A stretch of DNA of 47,024 nt, from positions 1 through 47,024 of the forward strand of contig NZ_BCTJ01000030.1 of the NCBI RefSeq assembly GCF_001571225.1, given 5' to 3'. The DNA is from Hydrogenophaga palleronii NBRC 102513 (GTDB lineage Bacteria; Pseudomonadota; Gammaproteobacteria; Burkholderiales; Burkholderiaceae_C). This document shows positions 1 to 9,408 of this stretch, in pieces. Numbering within the stretch: position 1 is the first letter of the stretch; each line of letters begins with the position of its first letter. The notes below the pieces were generated by a model. It was not told the DNA's origin, did no database searches, and was given only the letters and a program-made list of their open reading frames with translations. Made by a program: the position numbers and the translations under genes.

Positions 1-169
1 GGCGCCGCTGCGCGGCTTTCCCCCTCTGTGGCGCGCCTTCGGCGCTTCGAAGGGGGACGGCATCTCGGGCTGGCGCAGCCGGACCCTGGATGCCGCTGGA
101 CGGGGCTGCTTCATGCGGTCGGGTCGCGCTGCGGCGCGGTGAAAAACTGATACCGCCTGCCCCAGGGCC
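1..169. other. Non-coding leader region with a strong hairpin
   Basis: I see no gene here. A long hairpin can be drawn: CCCCCT near 21-26 can pair with AGGGGG near 50-56, and inside it a smaller GCGCC-TTC-GGCGC stem-loop forms. Such C-run/G-run stems recur between genes in this window and may end transcription from a gene left of the window. No clear promoter for the following gene was recognised. Confidence 0.4.
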
Positions 170-1048
170 ATGACGCCCAGCTACCGAGGCCGCTTCGCCC
201 CCTCCCCCACCGGCCCGCTGCACGCGGGTTCGCTGGTGGCCGCACTGGCCAGCTGGCTGGACGCACGCGCGCACCGCGGCGTATGGCTGGTGCGCATTGA
301 AGACGTGGACACGCCCCGCTGCGTGCCCGGTGCCGACCAGCACATCCTGGCGCAGCTGGCCGCTTGCGGCCTGGCCAGCGACGAGCCGGTGGTCTGGCAA
401 TCGCAGCGAGCGGCGCACTACCAGGCCTTGCTCGATGCGCTCATCCAGCAAGGCCACGCCTACCCCTGCGGCTGCTCGCGCAAGGACATTGAGGCCGCGC
501 TGCACGCACAGGGCCTGACCCGCGAGCGGCACCATGCCGCGGTCTACCCCGGCACCTGCCGGCCGGACCGGGGCGGGCTGAACGGCAAACCCGCCCGCGC
601 CTGGCGCTTCGCGATTGACCACCCGGGCCGGCTGCACTGGTTCGACCGGCGCCTGGGTGCGCAGCAACAGAACGTGGCCACCGAGGTGGGTGACTTCGTG
701 CTGCGGCGCGCCGACGGCCTGTGGGCCTACCAGCTCGCGGTGGTGGTGGACGACGCAGCTCAAGGCATCAGCCACGTGGTGCGCGGCGAAGACCTGGCCG
801 ACAACACCGCGCGCCAGCTGCTGCTGCAGCGCGCGCTTGGCCTGCCCTACCCGATCTACCTGCACACACCGCTGGTGCTGGGCGCCAACGGCGAGAAACT
901 GAGCAAACAGAACGGCGCGCAGGCGCTGGACCTGAGCGACCCGCTGGCCGCGCTGGCGCTGGCGGCACAGGCGCTGAGCCTGCCGCCGGTTGGTACCCAC
1001 AGCGTGCCCGAGGCGCTGGCGCAATGGACGCGGGCCTGGGCGGCCTAA
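170..1048 (+). CDS. gluQ: Glutamyl-Q tRNA(Asp) synthetase
   Basis: This enzyme activates glutamate and attaches it to the queuosine base at position 34 of tRNA-Asp, without needing the tRNA for activation. The 292-residue length fits GluQRS, which is a truncated glutamyl-tRNA synthetase lacking the anticodon-binding half. Seen: the class I start [13 protein letters not shown] (residues 9-21, HIGH-equivalent HAGS), a KLSKQ motif near residue 244 (KMSKS equivalent), and a zinc-type C-x-C near residue 100 followed by Y-x3-C near residue 125. The ATG at 170 begins directly ahead of the family's conserved N-terminus. It is followed 36 bases later by trmB on the same strand, so the two probably share a transcript. 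Identification is firm. Confidence 0.95.
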   Translation: MTPSYRGRFAPSPTGPLHAGSLVAALASWLDARAHRGVWLVRIEDVDTPRCVPGADQHILAQLAACGLASDEPVVWQSQRAAHYQALLDALIQQGHAYPCGCSRKDIEAALHAQGLTRERHHAAVYPGTCRPDRGGLNGKPARAWRFAIDHPGRLHWFDRRLGAQQQNVATEVGDFVLRRADGLWAYQLAVVVDDAAQGISHVVRGEDLADNTARQLLLQRALGLPYPIYLHTPLVLGANGEKLSKQNGAQALDLSDPLAALALAAQALSLPPVGTHSVPEALAQWTRAWAA

Positions 1049-1084
1049 AATCCACCGCTTTCCTGCCTGCCGACATCCCCCGCC

Positions 1085-1813
1085 ATGACCGACCCTCGCC
1101 ACGCGCAGCCGCGCACCCCTCCCAGCGACGTGCCCTACCTGCGCGAGGTCAAAAGCTATGTGCTGCGCGCCGGGCGCACCACCGTCGGCCAGGCCAAGGC
1201 CTACGAACAGTTCGGCCCGCGCTTCCTGCTGCAATACGCACCCGTGGCGCTGGACCCGGCCGCCGCCTTCGGGCGCGAGGCGCCGCTGATCATGGAGATC
1301 GGCTTCGGCATGGGCGGCGCCACCGCCCACATCGCGGGGGTGCGGCCGCAGGACAACTTCCTGTGCTGCGAGGTGCACGAGCCCGGTGTGGGCGCCTTGC
1401 TCAAGCTGGTGGGCGAACAGGGCCTGGAGAACATCCGCATCTTCCGGCACGACGCGGTCGAGGTGCTGAACCACATGCTCGGCGAAGCCAGCCTCGATGG
1501 CGTGCACATCTTTTTCCCCGACCCCTGGCACAAAAGCCGGCACCACAAGCGCCGCCTGATTCAGGGCGAGTTCGTGAACCGGCTGGCGCGCCACCTCAAG
1601 CCCGGCGGCTACATCCACCTGGCGACCGACTGGGAGCCGTATTCGCAGCAGATGCTGGAAGTGCTCAGCGCCGAACCGCTGCTGCAGAACACCGCCGAGC
1701 CCGGTGGCACCGGCTTCGTGCCCAAGCCCGACTACCGGCCGCTGACCAAGTTCGAGAACCGTGGCCTCAAGCTCGGCCACGGCGTCTGGGACCTGGTGTT
1801 CCGCCGCGTCTGA
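1085..1813 (+). CDS. trmB: tRNA (guanine-N7-)-methyltransferase
   Basis: TrmB uses S-adenosylmethionine to make 7-methylguanosine at position 46 in the variable loop of many tRNAs. The 242-residue product has the glycine-rich SAM-binding motif [10 protein letters not shown] (about residues 62-71) and the diagnostic family motif [15 protein letters not shown] (about 141-155). It ends with the usual conserved [17 protein letters not shown] segment. The ATG at 1085 gives normal length; no strong ribosome-binding site stands in front of it. It sits between gluQ and an RluA-type pseudouridine synthase, so the local theme is RNA modification. Confidence 0.96.
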   Translation: MTDPRHAQPRTPPSDVPYLREVKSYVLRAGRTTVGQAKAYEQFGPRFLLQYAPVALDPAAAFGREAPLIMEIGFGMGGATAHIAGVRPQDNFLCCEVHEPGVGALLKLVGEQGLENIRIFRHDAVEVLNHMLGEASLDGVHIFFPDPWHKSRHHKRRLIQGEFVNRLARHLKPGGYIHLATDWEPYSQQMLEVLSAEPLLQNTAEPGGTGFVPKPDYRPLTKFENRGLKLGHGVWDLVFRRV

Positions 1814-1831
1814 GCGGCGGCGGCGCGGGCC

Positions 1832-2113
1832 TTATTGCGCGGGGCCGCTTGGCGTGGCCGCCTCGTCGGGGCCCATCACCGCGTCCGCGGTCTTGCCGAT
1901 GATCTTGCCGCCGATGCGCGCCGTGCCCACCGCCGCATCCACCGCGAGCCCTGCCACGCCCACCACGGCCGAGGCCGCCACATCGGCCACCGTGATCACT
2001 GCGCAACCGCTCAAGGCCAGTGCGCAACAAGACAGCGCAGCGGCATGCCACCACCGCCGCCCGCGTGGTAACACACGGCGGGCTTGGGCATCGGGTTCGG
2101 GGCTGGGCTTCAC
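1832..2113 (-). CDS. Small putative outer-membrane lipoprotein
   Basis: A roughly 93-residue product beginning with charged residues, then a hydrophobic stretch AALSCCALALSGC that ends in an LSGC lipobox, so the mature protein should be lipid-anchored at its cysteine. The mature part is small, alanine/valine/glycine-rich and contains a repeated VADVAASAVVGVAGLAVDAAVG-like hydrophobic segment, resembling the short uncharacterised lipoproteins common in Burkholderiales. The start is uncertain: I chose GTG at 2113; GTG at 2074 would also keep the signal peptide, and the open frame runs back to 2230. It is convergent with trmB (18-base gap). Function is unknown. Confidence 0.65.
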   Translation of the reverse strand: MKPSPEPDAQARRVLPRGRRWWHAAALSCCALALSGCAVITVADVAASAVVGVAGLAVDAAVGTARIGGKIIGKTADAVMGPDEAATPSGPAQ

Positions 2114-2245
2114 GTTGGTCTTTCGGTGTTGGCGCTTCGCCGGGAACGCCGCCACCGGCAGTGGCGGCGGCAGCCTGGCGCGAAGCCACCGAGAATAGCG
2201 GCTTCGCGGACGGGTCAACCCACCGCCCATCCGTCAAACCGCGCC

Positions 2246-3181
2246 ATGTCACGCCCACCCAAGAACCCCCTGATCCCGACGCGCCACGGCGTGTCGGCCA
2301 GCTGCATCGCGCTGCCCTACGACAAGGCCGCGCCCTGGCCGTTGCTGATCGACTTTCTCGCCGAGCGCCTGGGCGCCGTGGCGCGCGACGACTGGGCACG
2401 CCGCATGGCGCGTGGTGACGTGCTCGACGAGGCGGGGCAAGCGCTGGCACCCGACGCCCCCTGGCGGCCCGGCATCCGGGTCTATTACTACCGCGCGCTC
2501 GACAACGAGCCGGTGGTGCCGTTCGATGAAGCCGTGCTGTACCAGGACGAACACCTGCTGGTCGCGGACAAGCCGCACTTCCTGCCGGTCACGCCCGGCG
2601 GGCGTTACGTGCAGCAGTCACTGCTGGTGCGCCTGAAGAAGCGCCTGGGCATCGACACGCTGAGCCCCATCCACCGCATCGACCGCGAGACCGCCGGCCT
2701 GGTGGTGTTCAGCCTGCGGCCGCAGGACCGCGACGCTTACCAGGCGCTGTTCCGCGAGCGCACGGTGCACAAGGTGTACGAGGCGGTGGCAGCGCACGAT
2801 CCGTCACTGGTGTTGCCGCAGGTGTGGCGCAGCCGCATCGTCGAGGAAGAAGGCGCCTTCTTCCGCATGCACGAAGCCGTCGATGGCGAGGCCAACAGCG
2901 AAACCCTGATCGACCGGCTGGAAATACGGGGTGCCTGGGCACGCTACCGGCTCGAGCCGCTGACGGGTAAGCGCCACCAGTTGAGGGTGCACATGAACGC
3001 CCTGGGCCTGCCGATCGCGGGCGACCAGTTCTACCCGCAAGTGCAGCGCGGCCCCGACGAAGCCGAAGACTTCACGAACCCGTTGCGCCTGCTGGCGCAG
3101 GCGATCCGCTTCACCGACCCGGTGACGGGCGCAGCGCGTCGATTCGAAAGCCAGCAGACGCTGGTCTGGCCAGGCGCATAG
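2246..3181 (+). CDS. RluA-family RNA pseudouridine synthase
   Basis: It converts specific uridines of rRNA or tRNA to pseudouridine. Seen: an S4-like N-terminal part (residues about 30-83), the catalytic motif HRIDRETAGLV with the nucleophilic aspartate at about residue 146, and the C-terminal LTGKRHQLRVHMNALGLPI-type motif of the RluA family. Length 311 residues. The frame is open upstream to 2084, but the ATG at 2246 is the first codon after which the sequence looks like the family (RHGVSASCIALP). The exact target (for example U746 of 23S rRNA or U32 of tRNA) cannot be told from the sequence, so I give no gene symbol. Confidence 0.9.
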   Translation: MSRPPKNPLIPTRHGVSASCIALPYDKAAPWPLLIDFLAERLGAVARDDWARRMARGDVLDEAGQALAPDAPWRPGIRVYYYRALDNEPVVPFDEAVLYQDEHLLVADKPHFLPVTPGGRYVQQSLLVRLKKRLGIDTLSPIHRIDRETAGLVVFSLRPQDRDAYQALFRERTVHKVYEAVAAHDPSLVLPQVWRSRIVEEEGAFFRMHEAVDGEANSETLIDRLEIRGAWARYRLEPLTGKRHQLRVHMNALGLPIAGDQFYPQVQRGPDEAEDFTNPLRLLAQAIRFTDPVTGAARRFESQQTLVWPGA

Positions 3182-3189
3182 GCGGGGCG

Positions 3190-3228
3190 CCGCCCCCCTT
3201 GGGGGGTGACGCCGCAGGCGGCGCGAGG
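3190..3228 (+). repeat. Intergenic C-run/G-run plus GCCGC-AG-GCGGC repeat, copy 1
   Basis: CCCCCCTT followed by GGGGGGTGACGCCGC and AGGCGGCGCG. The same pattern lies near 7622-7662 (inverted) and 22959-22997. It falls between convergent genes (the pseudouridine synthase and alaS) and can form a hairpin, so it may work as a two-way transcription end. Confidence 0.65.
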
Positions 3229-3230
3229 GG

Positions 3231-5855
<2,625 letters not shown>

Positions 5856-6061
5856 GGGGGCCTTGTGGGTGGTCGGTCGGTCTTGGGCTGCGGGCAGCGC
5901 TCGCGCGCGCGGAACCCGGTATTTTCCAACATGTGAGGCCACCCCTGTGCGCGGCCCCCGAAATCGGGTGGATTGCCCGTTGGCGTCGCGGGCGGCACCG
6001 CGCCGGCCGGGGCAAAAGGATATGCTGGCCGTCGATTCGGCGGCACAATGCCCAGGGCTTT

Positions 6062-6077
6062 ATTTAACAAGTTAAAT
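6062..6077. promoter_or_regulatory. AT-rich palindrome upstream of gabD, candidate operator
   Basis: A perfect inverted repeat, ATTTAAC-AA-GTTAAAT, stands out in very G+C-rich surroundings. It ends 51 bases before the gabD start and lies in the alaS-gabD divergent gap. Its size (7-bp arms, 2-bp spacer) fits a dimeric helix-turn-helix repressor site. The cognate regulator is not identifiable within the window. Confidence 0.55.
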
Positions 6078-6128
6078 GAAGCCGGCCCGCCCCTGGCGCG
6101 CCCTGCGCCGCACCGACGGAGACACCCG

Positions 6129-7619
6129 ATGGACATGAAGACCTCCCCCCTGGGCCTGCTCAAGGACCCGACGCTGCTCAAGACCGATGGCCTGATCAAC
6201 GGCCAGTGGGTGGCCGGCCGCAGCCGCTTCGACGTGCTCGACCCCGCCACCGGCCTCAAGCTGGCCGATGTGGCCAACCTGGGTCCGCAGGATGCCGAAG
6301 CCGCGATCAGCGCCGCCAACGCCGCCTGGCCAGCCTGGAAAAACAAGACCGCCAAGGAGCGCAGCAACATCCTGCGCAAGTGGTACGACCTGCTGATGGC
6401 GAACCAGGACGACCTGGGCACCCTCATGACGGCCGAACAGGGCAAGCCCCTGGCCGAGGCCAAGGGCGAGGTGGCCTATGGGGCCAGCTTCGTCGAGTGG
6501 TTTGCCGAAGAGGCCAAACGCGTCAACGGCGAAACCCTGCCGACCTTCGACAACAACCGCCGCCTGCTGGTGCTCAAGCAGCCCATCGGCGTCTGCGCGG
6601 CCATCACGCCGTGGAATTTCCCGCTCGCCATGATCACGCGCAAGGTGGCGCCGGCGCTGGCCGCGGGCTGCCCGGTGATCATCAAGCCGGCCGAGCTCAC
6701 GCCGCTGACCGCGCTGGCGGCGGCCGAGCTGGCCATCCGCGCCGGCATTCCGGCCGGTGTGTTCAACATCCTCACCGCCGACAGCGAACAGTCCATCGCC
6801 GTGGGCAAGGTGCTGTGCGCGAGCGACGTGGTGCGCCACATCAGCTTCACCGGCTCCACCGAAGTGGGCCGCATCCTCATGGCGCAGTGCGCGCCGACGG
6901 TGAAGAAGATGTCGCTCGAACTCGGCGGCAACGCGCCCTTCCTGGTGTTCGACGATGCCGACATCGACAGCGCGGTGGAAGGCGCCTTCGCCAGCAAATA
7001 CCGCAACGCCGGCCAGACCTGCGTCTGCACCAACCGCTTCTACGTGCAGGACGGCGTGTACGACGCGTTCGTGCAGAAGTTCGCCGCCAAGGTGAAAACC
7101 GCCAAGGTCGGCAACGGTTTTGGTGAGGGCGTGAACCAGGGCCCGCTGATCGAAGAGGCCGCGCTGGTCAAGGTGCAGCGCCATGTGGATGATGCCGTGG
7201 CCAAGGGTGGTCGCGTGGTGGCCGGCGGCCAGCGCCTGAGCAGCCTGGGCAGCGGCCAGTTCTTCGAACCCACGGTGGTGGCCGATGCCAGTGCCGACAT
7301 GCTCTGCGCGAAGGAAGAAACCTTCGGCCCGTTCGCGCCGGTGTTCCGGTTCCACACCGAGCAGGAAGCCATCGACGCCGCCAACAACACCGAGTTCGGC
7401 CTCGCGAGTTACTTCTACAGCCGCGACATGGGCCGCATCCTGCGTGTGAGCGAGGCGCTGGAGTACGGCATGGTGGGTGTCAACGTGGGCATCCTGGCCA
7501 CCGAACACGTGCCCTTCGGTGGCGTCAAGCAGTCGGGCCTGGGCCGCGAGGGATCGCACCACGGCATGGACGACTACGTCGAGATCAAATACCTCTGCAT
7601 CGGCGACGTGCTGAAGTAA
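6129..7619 (+). CDS. gabD: NAD(P)-dependent succinate-semialdehyde dehydrogenase
   Basis: Oxidises succinate semialdehyde to succinate, the last step of GABA breakdown. The 496-residue product matches the aldehyde dehydrogenase superfamily. Seen: PWNFPLAMITRKVAPALAAG, the cofactor motif FTGSTEVGR, the general-base glutamate in LELGGNAPF, and the catalytic cysteine in NAGQTCVCTNRF, where the C-V-C pair is typical of GabD rather than of other family members. GGAG lies about 8 bases before the ATG at 6129. A start at 6135 is possible. No gabT or gabP lies beside it, so the semialdehyde source is not shown here, and activity on other semialdehydes (such as glutarate semialdehyde) cannot be excluded. 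Confidence 0.88.
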   Translation: MDMKTSPLGLLKDPTLLKTDGLINGQWVAGRSRFDVLDPATGLKLADVANLGPQDAEAAISAANAAWPAWKNKTAKERSNILRKWYDLLMANQDDLGTLMTAEQGKPLAEAKGEVAYGASFVEWFAEEAKRVNGETLPTFDNNRRLLVLKQPIGVCAAITPWNFPLAMITRKVAPALAAGCPVIIKPAELTPLTALAAAELAIRAGIPAGVFNILTADSEQSIAVGKVLCASDVVRHISFTGSTEVGRILMAQCAPTVKKMSLELGGNAPFLVFDDADIDSAVEGAFASKYRNAGQTCVCTNRFYVQDGVYDAFVQKFAAKVKTAKVGNGFGEGVNQGPLIEEAALVKVQRHVDDAVAKGGRVVAGGQRLSSLGSGQFFEPTVVADASADMLCAKEETFGPFAPVFRFHTEQEAIDAANNTEFGLASYFYSRDMGRILRVSEALEYGMVGVNVGILATEHVPFGGVKQSGLGREGSHHGMDDYVEIKYLCIGDVLK

Positions 7620-7621
7620 AC

Positions 7622-7662
7622 GCCCCCGCGCCGGCCTGCGGCCGTCACCCCCCAGGGGGCAC
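7622..7662 (-). repeat. Intergenic C-run/G-run repeat, copy 2 (inverted)
   Basis: On the minus strand the stretch reads CCCCCTGGGGGGTGACGG followed by CCGCAGGCCGGCGCGGGGG. It is the same repeat as at 3190-3228 and 22959-22997 with small changes. It sits just behind the gabD stop codon and could form a terminator-like hairpin without a T tract. Confidence 0.55.
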
Positions 7663-7754
7663 ACCCGCGCCCCGGCACAGCCGGTTCCGCGGTGCTCTGG
7701 ACCGAGTCCGTGCACGCCGGTCACCTCTCTTCTTTTTCTCCAAGCAGGCAACCC

Positions 7755-9362
7755 TTGAACTTCTCCTGGCACAACCCCTATCCGATGTCGCGGGCGCCGC
7801 TCATGGCGCGCAACGTGGTCGCCACCTCACAACCCCTGGCCGCACAGGCCGGCCTGCGCATGCTGCTCAAGGGCGGCAACGCGGTGGATGCGGCCATCGC
7901 CGCCGCCGCCGCGCTGACCATCGTGGAACCCTGCTCCAACGGCCTGGGCAGCGACAACTTCGCCATCGTCTGGGACGGTGCGGAGCTGCACGGCATGAAC
8001 TCCTCGGGCGCGGCGCCGGCCGGCTGGAGCAAGGCCTACTTCGACAACAAACACGGCGGCCAGATTCCCCTGCGCGGCGTGGACGCGATCACCGTGCCCG
8101 GCGCCGTGGCCGGCTGGGCCGCGCTGTCGGAGCGCTTCGGCGCCCTGCCCTTCGCCGACCTGCTGCAGCCCGCCATCGAACTCGCCGAAGGCGGCCACGC
8201 GGTGGCGCCGGTCATCGCCCACAAGTGGGCGTTGGCCGTGCCCCTGCTGCAGAACCAGCCCGGGTTTGCCGAAGCCTTCATGCCACACGGCCGCGCACCA
8301 CAAGCCGGTGAACGCTTCACCTTCGCCGAAGCCGGCCGCGCGTTGCGCCGCATCGCCGAGACACGTGGCGAGGCCTTTTACCGTGGCGAGATCGCCGCCG
8401 CCATCGAGGCCTTTGCGCGTGAACACGGTGCACAACTGCGCGCCAGCGACCTGGCGGCCCACGCGGTGCAATGGGTCAAGCCGATCGAGATGGCCTTTGC
8501 CGGCCACACCGTGCACGAGCTGCCACCCAACGGCCAGGGCATCGCCGCGCTGATGGCGCTGGGCATGCTGGAGCAGCTCGACATCGGCCGCTTCGGGCCG
8601 GACAGCATCGAAAGCCAGCACCTGCAGATCGAAGCCATCAAGCTGGCCTTTGCCGACACTTATCGCTGGGTGGCGGACGAACGTTTCATGACCGAGGTGC
8701 GCGCATCCGACCTGCTTGACCCGGGCTACCTGCGCGAGCGCTCGAAGCTCATTGACCCGAAGCGCGCCATTCACCCCGGCGCCGGCCATCCGCCGCGCGG
8801 CGGCACGGTGTACCTCAGCGCCGCCGACGCCCAGGGCCGCATGGTGAGCCTGATCCAGTCGAACTACCTGGGCTTTGGCAGCGGTGCGGTGGTGCCGGGC
8901 TGGGGCGTGAGCCTGCACAACCGCGGCCACGGCTTCACGCTGCAGGACGGCCACCCCAACCAGGTGGCGCCGGGCAAGCGCCCGTTCCACACCATCATCC
9001 CGGGTTTCGTGACGCGCGAGGGCCAGGGTGTGATGAGCTTCGGCGTGATGGGTGCCAACATGCAACCACAAGGCCATGTGCAAACGCTGGTGCGCATGCT
9101 GGTGCACGGACAACAACCCCAGGCCGCATGCGACGCACCGCGCTGGAAATGGGGCAAGGGCATGGACGTGGACTTTGAAGCCACCATGGCCCCCGCCCTG
9201 CGCGACGGCCTCAAGGCCCTGGGCCACCGCTTCGAGCCCACCGCCGACACCTACCTCGATTTCGGCAGCGGCCAGTTCATTGCCCGCATGAGCGACGACA
9301 TGGCCGACGGCTACGTGGCCGCGAGCGATTCGCGGCGCGACGGGCAGGCTGTGGGGTTCTGA
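7755..9362 (+). CDS. Gamma-glutamyltransferase family protein
   Basis: Member of the Ntn-hydrolase gamma-glutamyltransferase family, which cleaves or transfers gamma-glutamyl groups, typically from glutathione. Seen: the N-terminal AQAGLRMLLKGGNAVDAAIAAA segment, NGLGSDNFAIVWDG, and GGTVYLSAAD, whose threonine (about residue 351) aligns with the self-cleavage nucleophile. The common TTH-x-S order is altered to TVY-L-S. Length about 535 residues from a TTG at 7755 (M-NFSWHNPYP); the first ATG in frame is 7785, and neither has a good ribosome-binding site. No signal peptide is visible, unlike periplasmic GGT enzymes, so a cytoplasmic acylase-like role is possible. Confidence 0.8.
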   Translation: MNFSWHNPYPMSRAPLMARNVVATSQPLAAQAGLRMLLKGGNAVDAAIAAAAALTIVEPCSNGLGSDNFAIVWDGAELHGMNSSGAAPAGWSKAYFDNKHGGQIPLRGVDAITVPGAVAGWAALSERFGALPFADLLQPAIELAEGGHAVAPVIAHKWALAVPLLQNQPGFAEAFMPHGRAPQAGERFTFAEAGRALRRIAETRGEAFYRGEIAAAIEAFAREHGAQLRASDLAAHAVQWVKPIEMAFAGHTVHELPPNGQGIAALMALGMLEQLDIGRFGPDSIESQHLQIEAIKLAFADTYRWVADERFMTEVRASDLLDPGYLRERSKLIDPKRAIHPGAGHPPRGGTVYLSAADAQGRMVSLIQSNYLGFGSGAVVPGWGVSLHNRGHGFTLQDGHPNQVAPGKRPFHTIIPGFVTREGQGVMSFGVMGANMQPQGHVQTLVRMLVHGQQPQAACDAPRWKWGKGMDVDFEATMAPALRDGLKALGHRFEPTADTYLDFGSGQFIARMSDDMADGYVAASDSRRDGQAVGF

Positions 9363-9408
9363 CGGAGCGCAAGGCCTTCAACGCCTTCGTGCGAGCCTTG
9401 CGCCCGGG

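Noticed and set aside
6072..7772. A 566-codon open frame on the minus strand opposite gabD
   Set aside because: Antisense shadow of a strongly conserved enzyme gene; no recognisable domain.
7827..9227. A 466-codon open frame opposite the gamma-glutamyltransferase gene
   Set aside because: Antisense shadow; arginine/histidine/glycine-rich and no start signal.
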